Assembly (NCBI RefSeq): GCF_013408655.1
Contig: NZ_JACCBP010000001.1
Span: forward strand, 620,001-684,000
Direction of reading: 5' to 3'
DNA from: Pigmentiphaga litoralis
Lineage (GTDB): Bacteria; Pseudomonadota; Gammaproteobacteria; Burkholderiales; Burkholderiaceae_B
Length of the DNA stretch: 64,000 nt
A program made the position numbers and the translations under genes. How positions within the stretch are numbered: the first letter of the stretch is position 1; the number at the start of each line of letters is the position of its first letter. The notes under the pieces were generated by a model. The model had not been told where the DNA came from. It saw only the letters and a list, made by a program, of their open reading frames with translations, and searched no databases. Of the stretch, positions 8,373 through 16,915 are shown piece by piece.

Positions 8373-9290
8373 ATGACCACACGTAGAGAGCTCATCAAAA
8401 CCGCCGCCGCCACCGCGATCGCCGCGACCTTCCTGGGCGCCCGCACCGCGATCGCTGCCACGCCGGCGGCGTCGCGTGCTCCGGCCCTGTCCTGGAAAGC
8501 CTACCCGGCGGGCGAAGGCGGGTTCTACCGCGCCCCGGTGCTGCTGTCCGGCGCGCGTGACGCGGTGTTGATCGATGGCGGATTCACGTTGCCGGACGGC
8601 AAAGCCATGGTCGATGCCATCCGCGCCAGCGGCAAGACGCTGACGACCATCTATATCAGCCAGAGCGATCCGGACTATTACTTCAGCCTCGGTCCGATCA
8701 GGGCCGCGTTCCCGTCAGCCAAGGTCATCGCGGCGTCGTCCACCCTTGCCGCCATCAAGGGCAATGTGGAAAAGAAGCTGGCGACCTGGGGACCGCAACT
8801 GAAAGAGAACGGCCCGCAGACCCTGGCCGACATCGTCATGCCGGAAGCCTTTGACGGCGGCAGGCTGATGCTGGAAGGCCAGGCAATCGACATCGTGGAT
8901 GCGGCCGGCCTGCCGAACCGGCGCTATCTGTGGGTGCCCGCGTTGAACGCCGTCTTCGGCGGTGTGCTGGTGTTTTCAGGCGTGCACGTGTGGACCGCGG
9001 ATACCCAGGGCGCACCCGCCCGCGCGGCATGGATCAAGGCGCTGGACGCCATGGCCGCCCGCAAGCCCGCCGTGGTGGTACCGGGGCACATGGCCACCGG
9101 CAGCACCATGGAGGCCTCCGCCATCCGCTACACGCGCGACTACCTGGTCGCGTTTGAAACGGAACTGGCCAAGGCATCGGACAGCGCGGCGCTGATTGCT
9201 GCCATGACCCGGCGCTATCCTGACGCCGGCATGGGCGTGGCCCTGCAGATCGGCGCCAAGGTGGCCAAGGGCGAAATGCAGTGGGGCTAA
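8373..9290 (+). CDS. Exported MBL-fold protein with degenerate metal-binding motif
   Basis: A 305-residue metallo-beta-lactamase-fold protein. The N-terminus MTTRRELIK followed by an Ala-rich hydrophobic stretch to about residue 29 (TAIAA) resembles a Tat or Sec export signal. The fold is recognisable from AVLIDGGFT (residues 65-72) and VVVPGHMATGS (235-244). At the position of the zinc-binding HxHxDH motif it reads SQSDPDYY (residues 96-103), so two histidines are missing; only Asp99, Asp101 and His239 remain as possible ligands. Hydrolase activity is therefore doubtful. Its end is 4 bases from the convergent SDR gene. Confidence 0.75.
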   Translation: MTTRRELIKTAAATAIAATFLGARTAIAATPAASRAPALSWKAYPAGEGGFYRAPVLLSGARDAVLIDGGFTLPDGKAMVDAIRASGKTLTTIYISQSDPDYYFSLGPIRAAFPSAKVIAASSTLAAIKGNVEKKLATWGPQLKENGPQTLADIVMPEAFDGGRLMLEGQAIDIVDAAGLPNRRYLWVPALNAVFGGVLVFSGVHVWTADTQGAPARAAWIKALDAMAARKPAVVVPGHMATGSTMEASAIRYTRDYLVAFETELAKASDSAALIAAMTRRYPDAGMGVALQIGAKVAKGEMQWG

Positions 9291-9294
9291 GCCC

Positions 9295-10077
9295 TCAAGC
9301 CTGATATCGCGGCGCGGCATGCGCCTGCCGCAGCCCGCCCAGCAAGGCCTGCCGCGCGCCGTCCAGTCCCTTCCATTGCGCGTCATCGTGCAGGGGCGGA
9401 ATGGTGACGGCTTCGCGGCGATCGAATCCCACCAGGGCGGCGTCAACCAGTTCGCCCACCTCCATCACTTCGGGCATGGCGGACAGATCCATGCCGGCGC
9501 GTTCCCAGATCTCGGTGCGCGTCGTCGCGGGCAACACCGCCTGCACATACACCCCCTTCGGTCCAAGTTCCATCGCCAGGCTTTGCGACAGGAACAGCAT
9601 GTACGCCTTGGTCGCGCCGTAGATCGACATGCCGAATTCGGGCGCCATGCCCACCACCGACCCGATATTGACGATGGATCCCGTGCCGGCGGCGACCAGT
9701 CGGGGCGCAGTGGCCGCGGCCAGCCGCGTCGGCGCAGTCGTGTTCAGCGTCACCAGCCGATCGATGGCGTCCGCGGTTTGGGTGACAAAGCCCCCGGCTT
9801 GCGCAATGCCGGCGTTGTTGATCAGGATGCCGATCGATGCGTCATCGCGCAGCCGGGCTTCCACCCGCGCGATGTCCGCAGGCTGGGTCAGGTCCGCGGG
9901 CAACACGTCGACGTTGACGCCGTAGGTTTTGCGCAGCGTGTCGGCAAGCGCCTGCAGCCGCGTTGCGTCGCGCGCAACCAGAACCAGATCGTGCTGCCGC
10001 TTGGCAAAACGTTCAGCATAGGTGGCGCCGATGCCGCTGGACGCGCCGGTGATCAATACAGTGTTGGAAAGTGCCAT
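9295..10077 (-). CDS. SDR-family NAD(P)-dependent oxidoreductase
   Basis: A 260-residue classical short-chain dehydrogenase. The cofactor motif TGASSGIG is at residues 10-17, NNAG at 87-90, and the catalytic residues are Asn112, Ser140, Tyr153 and Lys157 (YGATK). The arginine in VARDATR after the second strand favours NADP(H). It lies 42 bases downstream of the broken NemA-like gene on the same strand, so it was probably the second gene of a TetR-controlled reductase operon. Substrate unknown. Confidence 0.92.
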   Translation of the reverse strand: MALSNTVLITGASSGIGATYAERFAKRQHDLVLVARDATRLQALADTLRKTYGVNVDVLPADLTQPADIARVEARLRDDASIGILINNAGIAQAGGFVTQTADAIDRLVTLNTTAPTRLAAATAPRLVAAGTGSIVNIGSVVGMAPEFGMSIYGATKAYMLFLSQSLAMELGPKGVYVQAVLPATTRTEIWERAGMDLSAMPEVMEVGELVDAALVGFDRREAVTIPPLHDDAQWKGLDGARQALLGGLRQAHAAPRYQA

Positions 10078-10119
10078 GATGGATGTCGCCTGAAAGGTGA
10101 ATAGGGGTCGATTCGCCGA

Positions 10120-11208
10120 TCAGGCGGTTTCGGCCATTGTCGGATAATCGGAATAGCCCTTTGCACCCTTGCCATACAAGGTGTTCGGGTCCAGTGCTGC
10201 CAGCGGCGCGCCAGCCTTGAAGCGTTCGACCAGATCGGGGTTGGCAATGAAGGGACGGCCAAAGGCAAACAGATCGGCGCTGCCGTCTTTCAACGCGGTC
10301 TGCGCGCGGGCAAGGTCATAGCCGTTGTTGGCCAGATAGGTATTCCTGAAGCGGCGGCGCAGCGACGCAAAGTCGAACGGCGCAACGTCGCGCGGGCCAC
10401 CCGTCGCGCCTTCGATCACGTGGATATACACAACATTCAGTGCACTGAGCTGTTCGACGATGTAGTCGTACAGCGGCTGCGGGTCGCTATCCGAAATGCC
10501 GTTGGCCGGAGACACAGGGGACAGCCGCACGCCCGTCCGGTCGGCGCCGATTTCCTTGGCGACGGCGGCCGTCACTTCCAGCAGCAGGCGTGCGCGGTGT
10601 TCGATCGACCCGCCGTAGGCATCCGTCCGCACGTTCGACCCGTCTTTGGCAAACTGCTCCAGCAGGTAGCCATTCGCGCCATGCACTTCCACCCCGTCAA
10701 AACCCGCCGCCATCGCGTTGGCGGCCGCCTGACGGAAATCGTTGACGATCACAGGTATTTCTTCAAGGGTCAGGGCGCGCGGCTCGGACACGTCGGCAAA
10801 GCCGTTGTTCACGTAGGTCTTGGTGTCGGCGCGGATGGCGGACGGCGCAACCGGTGCGGCGCCCCCCGGCTACAGATCCACATGCGAGATACGGCCCACA
10901 TGCCAAAGCTGGACAAATATCTTGCCGCCCTTGGCGTGCACCGCGTCCGTCACCTTGCGCCAGCCAGCCATCTGTTCCGGGGTGTAGATGCCCGGGGTGT
11001 CCTGATAGCCCTGCGCCTGCGCGGAAATCTGCGTTGCCTCGGCAATCAGCAACCCGGCCGACGCGCGTTGGGCGTAATAGGCCGGCGCCAGATCGCTCGG
11101 GACCAGGCCATCACCGGCACGGGTGCGCGTCAGGGGCGCCATCACGATGCGGTTCTTCAGGGTGAGCGGTCCCAGGGAATAGGGGGCGAACAGTGCGGTA
11201 TCGGTCAT
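10120..11208 (-). pseudogene. NemA-like old-yellow-enzyme alkene reductase interrupted by an amber codon
   Basis: The reading frame is continuous over 362 codons except for one TAG at 10870-10872 (codon 113). The amino-terminal part (FAPYSLGPLTLKNRIVMAPL, then FVQLWHVGRISHVDL) runs to the stop. The same frame resumes with PGGAAPVAPSAIRADTKTY and continues to the natural end YSDYPTM, including the FMN/substrate motif HGANGYLLEQF. Close family members have Gln at this position, so CAG to TAG is the simplest explanation. Without suppression only a 112-residue fragment is made. The start is the ATG at 11208, behind an AGAGG ribosome site. It is divergent from a TetR regulator, as nemRA is. A sequencing error is possible. 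Confidence 0.9.
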
Positions 11209-11285
11209 GGGTAGCCTCTGCATCAAGCGGATCGGGGGACGCTGATCGAGTCGGCTCGGTCAGCAAGTCGTCTAATGATGACGAC

Positions 11286-11317
11286 CATAATCAGAACTGT
11301 CAACGGTTTTGATTATG
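11286..11317. promoter_or_regulatory. TetR/NemR-type operator palindrome
   Basis: CATAATCAGAAC at 11286-11297 and GTTTTGATTATG at 11306-11317 form a 12-base inverted repeat with one mismatch and an 8-base spacer; the outer 8 bases on each side match perfectly. It lies midway between the divergent alkene reductase and TetR genes, 55 bases before the tetR start. Such a position fits a shared operator. Confidence 0.65.
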
Positions 11318-11371
11318 ATCGGCATCAATGTATAGTGACGGCTGTCGTCAGCCTGAACGAGGACCGCTGCC

Positions 11372-11950
11372 ATGAAGATTTCCAAAGCCCAGTCGCAAGC
11401 CAATCGCGCGCGTATTGTCGAGACCGCGGCCGCCCTGTTCCGTGAACGCGGCTACGACGGCGTCGGCGTGGCCGACCTCATGGCCGCGGCCGGGCTGACG
11501 CACGGCGGCTTCTACAAACACTTCAAATCCAAGGCCGACCTCATGGTCGAGGCGGCCGAATGCGGCCTGGCCCGCGCGGCGAACGGCGATGCCCCGCTGG
11601 ACCCCAAGGCCTTCATTGACTACTACCTGTCGCGCGCGCACCGCGACGCTCCGGCCGATGGCTGCACCATGGCGGCCCTGTGCGGCGACGCCGCGCGCCA
11701 GCCCGAACCCGTTAAGGCGGTGTTCGCCGCGGGGCTGGAACGCATGGTGGGGACGGCAGAGGGAAGCGAGCAGGGTGCGGAAAAGGCCGAGGACGCTGGC
11801 GTGCGGGAACGAAAGCTCGCGCTGATCGCGCAAGCCGTAGGCGCAGTGATGCTGTCACGCGCCTGCCCGGACGACTCGCCCCTGGCCGATGAAATTCTTG
11901 AGGTGTGCCGGAGGGCAGCGGTGGCGCAGATGGAAACGGGCGGCGCCTAG
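11372..11950 (+). CDS. TetR/AcrR-family transcriptional regulator
   Basis: A 192-residue repressor. The N-terminal helix-turn-helix spans about residues 10-56 (IVETAAALFRERGYDGVGVA, then TLTHGGFYKHFKSKADLM-like turns). The all-helical ligand domain follows, with several cysteines (near residues 70, 99, 105 and 170). In E. coli NemR, cysteine oxidation by electrophiles or hypochlorite releases DNA; the divergent old-yellow-enzyme gene suggests a similar role (inference). A strong palindrome sits in the shared promoter region. Confidence 0.9.
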   Translation: MKISKAQSQANRARIVETAAALFRERGYDGVGVADLMAAAGLTHGGFYKHFKSKADLMVEAAECGLARAANGDAPLDPKAFIDYYLSRAHRDAPADGCTMAALCGDAARQPEPVKAVFAAGLERMVGTAEGSEQGAEKAEDAGVRERKLALIAQAVGAVMLSRACPDDSPLADEILEVCRRAAVAQMETGGA

Positions 11951-11969
11951 GGCGCGGCCACCCACTGCT

Positions 11970-12695
11970 TCAACGTACCCGGTCGCCCTTGAACAGAAAC
12001 TTGTGCTCATACAGGTTCCGGGCATTGACGGTATGCCGGCACGCCAGATCCCGCAACAAGGCCCGATCCTGCGCCGCCACGGCTTCAACCATGGCGTGAT
12101 GCTCTTCCTTGGCCACACGCAGCGACGTTTCATCCGACATGCCATAGGCCCGCGCCGGAAAGCTGATCCAGTCGTGCAGACGGATCGACTCGCTGATGTA
12201 GGGGTTGTCGCAGAGCCCGTAGAAGCGCCGATGGAACACCATGTTGGCACGGTGAATGCGGATCAGATCGCCGCTATCCACGGCCTCCGCATGCTCGGCA
12301 GCCGCCAGCCTGAGACGGTCCAGGCGTTCCGGCGCCACAGGCAGCGCGAATGCATCCACGGCCGACACATGAAGAATGTTCCGGAAGTGGTGCAGCCGCG
12401 CCAGTGACTCAGCTTCGAACCGCCGCACGCGCGCGCCGCGATGCGGCTGCTTGACCACCACGCCCAGCCGGCCAAGCTCGCTCAACGCCGCCCGCACCAC
12501 ATGGCGTTTCGCGTCGTAGTCTTCCATCAGATGATCTTCGATCAGCCACACGCTGGGAAGCAGGTGGCCACGGATGATGTCCACCTCAATGGCTTCGATG
12601 ACCGCAACCACGCCGGGCGGCAGTTCCGTATGGTTGCGATCGTCATCGATCGGCGGAGCGTTCCGCCTGGATCTGCGCGGGGTTGCGGTCGTCAT
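11970..12695 (-). CDS. GntR-family regulator, FCD subfamily
   Basis: About 241 residues: an N-terminal winged helix (VIEAIEVDIIRGHLLPSVWL, then IEDHLMEDYDAKRHVVRAAL) and a C-terminal all-helical FCD ligand domain with conserved His/Asp/Arg positions (HRANMVFHRRFYGLCDN, RLHDW, EEHHAMVEAV). FCD domains usually bind an organic acid through a metal. The start is placed at the internal ATG (12695); one 19 codons upstream is possible but would run the gene into two palindromes. It is divergent from the aldehyde dehydrogenase operon and most likely represses it. Confidence 0.85.
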   Translation of the reverse strand: MTTATPRRSRRNAPPIDDDRNHTELPPGVVAVIEAIEVDIIRGHLLPSVWLIEDHLMEDYDAKRHVVRAALSELGRLGVVVKQPHRGARVRRFEAESLARLHHFRNILHVSAVDAFALPVAPERLDRLRLAAAEHAEAVDSGDLIRIHRANMVFHRRFYGLCDNPYISESIRLHDWISFPARAYGMSDETSLRVAKEEHHAMVEAVAAQDRALLRDLACRHTVNARNLYEHKFLFKGDRVR

Positions 12696-12720
12696 AGGCC
12701 TGATTATCAATAATTTTGGT

Positions 12721-12777
12721 GAAAAGCTTTTCGACATTGCGGTCGTTGTCATTCACAAGCAATTGCCTAGACTAGGC
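12721..12777. promoter_or_regulatory. Two palindromes in the gntR-aldehyde dehydrogenase intergenic region
   Basis: GAAAAGCTTTTC at 12721-12732 is a perfect 12-base palindrome. GCCTAG-A-CTAGGC at 12765-12777 is a perfect 13-base inverted repeat ending 23 bases before the aldehyde dehydrogenase ATG, where a repressor would block transcription. Either could be the GntR operator; the second is better placed. Confidence 0.5.
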
Positions 12778-12800
12778 GGCACTTGAGGAGACAGGCCAAC

Positions 12801-14222
12801 ATGCCGGAACAGTTGATCAGCATCAATCCCGCAAACGGAAAGGAAGTCGCGCGCGTTGCCGTGACGACGATCGACGAACTGAACGCCGCAGTCGATCGTG
12901 CATGGCAGGCGTTTTATACCAGTGGCTGGCGCGAGATGCTGCCGCACAAGCGCGCGCGGGTGCTGTACCTGATCGCCGACGCGATCGAAAAAGAGAAGGA
13001 CAGCCTGGCCCGTCTGCAGATGCAGGACAACGGCAAGCCGCTGGGCGAATGCCGCGGCATGGTCGATTCGGCCATCGGCACCTTCCGCTACTACGCCGGC
13101 GTATGCGAGACGCTGGAAAGCAGCGTGACCCCCTCGCGGTCCGACTATCTGTCGTTCACCGTGCTGGAGCCGTTCGGTGTCGTCGCGGCCATCACGCCGT
13201 GGAATTCCCCCATCATGAACGACGCCACCAAGGTGGCCCCGGCCCTGGCGGCAGGCAATGCCGTGTTGCTCAAGCCTTCTGAAGATTCGCCCTTGCTGGC
13301 GCCGGAACTTGCCCGCATCGCCAGGGAAGCGGGGCTGCCCGAGCATCTGTTGCAGGTCGTGCAGGGACGCGGGGCAGACATCGGCGCGGCGCTGGTCGCG
13401 CATCCCGGCGTACGGATGGTGTCGTTCACGGGCGGCACCGTGTCCGGACGTGCGATCGGGCGCGCGGCGGGCGAAAAACTGATTCCCGCAGCGTTGGAAC
13501 TGGGTGGCAAGTCGCCCCATATCGTGTTTGCGGATGCGGACAGGGACCCTGCGGTGGCGGCGGTCGTTGCCGGCATCTTCGGTTCCGCGGGTCAATCCTG
13601 CGTGGCGGGATCGCGCCTTTTTATCGAAGCCGCTATCTACGACGACGTCCTGAACCAGGTGGTCGAGCGTGCCCGCACGATCAAGCTGGGCATGCCGGAC
13701 GAGGCGGGCGTCGAGATGGGTCCCCTGGCGTCCTTTCACCACCGTGATCGCGTCATGGCCTTTGTGGATCGGGCGCGGACAGAAGGCGGCCGCATCCTGT
13801 GCGGCGGCGCCGTTCCCAGCGAAAGCGCATTCGACAAAGGCGCGTTCTACCTGCCCACCGTGATCGATGGACTCGACTTCGAATCGGCCACCTGCCAGGA
13901 AGAAGCGTTCGGCCCCGTGCTCGTCGCCTTGCCTTTCAAGGACGAAGCCGATCTGATCCGCCAGGCCAATGGCACCGCGTTTGGCCTCGCCTGCGGCATC
14001 TGGACGGAAAGTTTCAAGCGTGCGTGGCGCATGGGCCGTGCCCTGGAAGCCGGCTCGGTGTGGATCAACACCTACAAACAATCGGTGACGAGCACGCCGT
14101 TCGGCGGCTTCAAGAACAGCGGTGTCGGGCGCGAAAAAGGCATCGACGGACTCAAGCTCTATGCGCAGGTCAAGAGCATGTACGTCGGTCTGCACGACCA
14201 GCCCATGGCCATCGCCAAATAA
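12801..14222 (+). CDS. NAD(P)-dependent aldehyde dehydrogenase
   Basis: A 473-residue ALDH-superfamily enzyme that oxidises an aldehyde to the acid. Catalytic residues are complete: Asn135 in TPWNSP, Lys158 in LKPSE, Glu233 in LELGGKSPH and the nucleophile Cys267 in GSAGQSCVAGSR. The EEAFGPV motif follows near residue 370. The ATG at 12801 has a GAGGAG ribosome site 10 bases upstream, favouring it over an earlier TTG. It is first in an operon with a 3-hydroxyacid-dehydrogenase-like gene and a Bug receptor, behind a divergent GntR. Substrate not identifiable. Confidence 0.93.
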   Translation: MPEQLISINPANGKEVARVAVTTIDELNAAVDRAWQAFYTSGWREMLPHKRARVLYLIADAIEKEKDSLARLQMQDNGKPLGECRGMVDSAIGTFRYYAGVCETLESSVTPSRSDYLSFTVLEPFGVVAAITPWNSPIMNDATKVAPALAAGNAVLLKPSEDSPLLAPELARIAREAGLPEHLLQVVQGRGADIGAALVAHPGVRMVSFTGGTVSGRAIGRAAGEKLIPAALELGGKSPHIVFADADRDPAVAAVVAGIFGSAGQSCVAGSRLFIEAAIYDDVLNQVVERARTIKLGMPDEAGVEMGPLASFHHRDRVMAFVDRARTEGGRILCGGAVPSESAFDKGAFYLPTVIDGLDFESATCQEEAFGPVLVALPFKDEADLIRQANGTAFGLACGIWTESFKRAWRMGRALEAGSVWINTYKQSVTSTPFGGFKNSGVGREKGIDGLKLYAQVKSMYVGLHDQPMAIAK

Positions 14223-14238
14223 TCAGGAGTCCAACGTC

Positions 14239-15138
14239 ATGCAAGCAGGCAACGTCGCCATCTACGGCCTCGGCAACATGGGCTACCCCTTGGCCGAACG
14301 GATCGGCCGTCAGTTTTCCACGCAGGTGTTCGATCTGGACTCGGCTCAGCTCAAGCGAGCCCAGGAAGCATTTGGCGCCGAGCGCATCGCGTCGCCCGAG
14401 ATGCTGGCCGACACCTCCATCGTCGTGCTGTGTCTGCCGACGCCGGCCGTGTCCTTGTCGGTGTTGCGGCAGATCGCGCCGCACCTGCCAACCGGCGCCG
14501 TCGTGCTCGAGACCAGTACCGTCAATCCCGAACATATCGTGGCCGAACAGGCCGTGTTGGAAAACTTAGGCATTCATCTGGTCGACGCGTCGATCATGGC
14601 GGGCGTGGGGCAGATGGTGGCCGGGACGGCATCGTTGGCACTGGGAGGCAACCTCGACGCTATCGCCAAGGCACAACCCGTGCTGGACGCCATCGCCAGC
14701 AAGCAGACGAATTTCGGCCCGCTGGGGGCCGGCGCTGCGGCCAAGGTCATCAACAACGCGGTGGCGCATGCCGTGATGGTGGTCGTGGCCGAAGCAGGCG
14801 CCCTGGCCACTGCGGCAGGGGTGGATTCCGCCAAGCTGATCGCACTGCTGTCGGACGCCCAGATGGGCCTGCATCGTCCGCTGACCTACCGATATGCGGA
14901 TCGCATCATGAAGGGCGATTACGACGGCGGCATGCCCCTGGACGCGGCGCGCAAGGATTCCGTGCTGGCCCTGCAACTGGCGCAGACGCTGGGGGTGCCC
15001 CTGTTTGCGATCCAAGGGTCGCACAGTGTCTATGACATGGGCGTCGCCGCGGGATACGGACGTGACGACTACGCCGCGGTCGCGAAGCTGTGGGCCGACT
15101 GGGGCTGCCCGACGGTTCCGGATCCGGCCACTCGCTAA
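14239..15138 (+). CDS. NAD(P)-dependent oxidoreductase, 3-hydroxyisobutyrate dehydrogenase family
   Basis: A 299-residue beta-hydroxyacid dehydrogenase. The Rossmann motif GLGNMGYPLA is near residue 10, the substrate loop DASIMAGV near residue 117, and the catalytic lysine in AAKVINN near residue 167. Family members oxidise 3-hydroxyisobutyrate, tartronate semialdehyde or similar small hydroxyacids. AGGAG precedes the ATG, and the gene follows aldehyde dehydrogenase by 16 bases, so the two probably act in sequence on the same compound: hydroxyacid to aldehyde to acid (inference). Confidence 0.88.
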   Translation: MQAGNVAIYGLGNMGYPLAERIGRQFSTQVFDLDSAQLKRAQEAFGAERIASPEMLADTSIVVLCLPTPAVSLSVLRQIAPHLPTGAVVLETSTVNPEHIVAEQAVLENLGIHLVDASIMAGVGQMVAGTASLALGGNLDAIAKAQPVLDAIASKQTNFGPLGAGAAAKVINNAVAHAVMVVVAEAGALATAAGVDSAKLIALLSDAQMGLHRPLTYRYADRIMKGDYDGGMPLDAARKDSVLALQLAQTLGVPLFAIQGSHSVYDMGVAAGYGRDDYAAVAKLWADWGCPTVPDPATR

Positions 15139-15200
15139 GCTGCCCGCACCGGCTGCACCCCATTAAAAAAACCAAGATGGCTAATCATCAGGAGACAACC

Positions 15201-16181
15201 ATGACCCCCGACTTCAAGCGTCGCACGATCGCCATATTGCTCGCATCCTCTTTTGCCATGGCGTCTGCCTCTGCGGCCTGGGCCGCGGATGCCGAGAAGT
15301 GGCCAGCGGGCCCGATCGAAATCGTCGTCGGCTTTGCCGCGGGCGGCGGCACCGACATCACGGCCCGCACCATCGCACAACACCTGTCGAAGAAGCTGAA
15401 CGTGCCGGTGATTGTGTCGAACAAGGCCGGTGCTTCGGGCGAAATCGGACTGAGCTACGTGGCGCGCGCGAAGCCCGATGGCTATGTGCTTGGCATGACC
15501 AACATGCCGGGCCTGGTGTCGATTCCGATCGAACGCAAATCGCGCTATCAGGCCAGCGACTTCACGTACATTGCCAATCTGGTCCGGGATCCGAGTGCCT
15601 TCAGTGTGCTGAATACCAGCAAGTACAAGAGCCTTGCCGACCTTGTCGCCGATGCCAAGGCCAACCCCGGCAAGATCAGCTACGGGTCTACCGGCGTCGG
15701 CACGGATGATCACCTGGCGCTCGTCCAGTTCGAACAACTGACCGGCGTGGACCTGAACCACATTCCGTTCAACGGCGCCGGTCCGCTGCGCATCGCGGTG
15801 CTGGGCGGCCAGGTGGACGTCGGCGGCATGAACGTCGGGGAAGTCATGCCGTTCAAGGACAAGGTCACCGTACTCGGGCAGGCAAGCGATGGGCGATCCC
15901 CGCTTGCCGAAGACGCCCGCAGCTTCAAGGAGCAGGGCGTCAATCTGGTCTTTGCATCGGAACGTGGCATTGTTGCCCCGGCCGGCATTCCTGACGACGT
16001 GAAGCAGACCCTGACCCGCGCGCTGCGCGACATTGCCCAGGACCCGGAATTCATCAAGCAGACCCAGTCGCAATTTACCGAGATGGACTACGTCGAGGGC
16101 GCCGCCTGGAAGACCCGGCTGGACAAGGCCACCGAGGGGTTCAAGAAGCTGTGGACGACGACGCCGTGGTCGGATAGCTGA
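15201..16181 (+). CDS. Bug/TctC-family tripartite tricarboxylate receptor
   Basis: A 326-residue periplasmic solute receptor. The signal peptide covers about residues 1-29 (ending ASAAWAAD). The Bug signature follows: PIEIVVGFAAGGGTDITART, VPVIVSNKAGASGEIGLSYV and ARAKPDGYVLGM. Bug proteins bind carboxylates between two lobes. The ATG at 15201 has an AGGAGA site 7 bases upstream, favouring it over the ATG at 15177. It is the third gene after the dehydrogenases and so probably binds their substrate. No TctA/TctB membrane genes are nearby. Confidence 0.92.
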   Translation: MTPDFKRRTIAILLASSFAMASASAAWAADAEKWPAGPIEIVVGFAAGGGTDITARTIAQHLSKKLNVPVIVSNKAGASGEIGLSYVARAKPDGYVLGMTNMPGLVSIPIERKSRYQASDFTYIANLVRDPSAFSVLNTSKYKSLADLVADAKANPGKISYGSTGVGTDDHLALVQFEQLTGVDLNHIPFNGAGPLRIAVLGGQVDVGGMNVGEVMPFKDKVTVLGQASDGRSPLAEDARSFKEQGVNLVFASERGIVAPAGIPDDVKQTLTRALRDIAQDPEFIKQTQSQFTEMDYVEGAAWKTRLDKATEGFKKLWTTTPWSDS

Positions 16182-16220
16182 GCCGCCTGCACGGTTCGCA
16201 GGCAGCGCGCGGGGTCGCCT

Positions 16221-16678
16221 CTACTTGACCCGCGTCCACGTCTGCGTCCGCCCGAAGGCGGGCACGCCGATGTACCCGCGCACCTCCAGCGCAGTGCCGT
16301 CGTTCGTCAACGTCATCCGGCTGCGGTAGGTCTTGCCGTTTTCGGGGTCGAGGATGGTCCCGCCAACATACGCCCCATCCTCGTCCCGAAAGCCGTCCAG
16401 GATCTTCAGGCCGACAATCGGCGCGTTGTACAGCGTGCCTTCGCACTTGGCGCAGCGCGGCGCCGGGTCGCGCCGGACTTCAGGATCAGCTTGTCTATCG
16501 ATCCCTGCAACTGCCCATTGACCGAAACAATCCGGATCAGCGCCTTCGGTTCCTTGGTGGTTTCATCGACCGTGGTCCACAGACCGATGGGGGAGGGCAC
16601 CTGGGCGTGGGCAGGCCAGGTCAACAGAAAGCAGGTGGTTGCGATCGTCAACGACACGGCGCGGGGGGATAGGGGCAT
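16221..16678 (-). pseudogene. DUF2147 protein gene with one-base deletion
   Basis: The first frame gives a signal peptide (MPLSPRAVSLTIATTCFLLT to about residue 26) and the DUF2147 start SPIGLWTTVDETTKEPKAL. After IDKLILKSGA near 16470 it runs out of frame to a stop at 16406. Adding one base there (GCGACC to GCGGACC on the coding strand) restores DPAPRCAKCEGTLYNAPIVG, GGTILDPENGKTYRSRM and GYIGVPAFGRTQTWTRVK, ending at TAG 16221-16223. These are the conserved DUF2147 core and end. The family is small exported proteins of unknown function. This is either a true frameshift or a sequencing error in a GC-rich run. Confidence 0.88.
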
Positions 16679-16915
16679 CTGTGGCTTGTGACAAGGTAGG
16701 CAGGTCCGCCATTCTGCCCGTAATCGTCAAGGCTCAGCAGTGTTGATGCGCGGCTGACAGGGCAATGGCGTTGCGGAATTTTCCTGTGGGAACTACGGAA
16801 TCCACGGACCCGACGGCACGCTAAGATCGCACGGCTTGCGCCGACGCAGGGCTGGCCTGTTGCATCCCGAGCCCGTCGCCACGTGTCCCTTCCAATCCCG
16901 CCCCCTGAGTCATCC

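Noticed and set aside
16185..16203. GCCTGC-N7-GCAGGC inverted repeat after the Bug gene as a terminator.
   Set aside because: Only a 6-base stem and no T-run; not strong enough to call.
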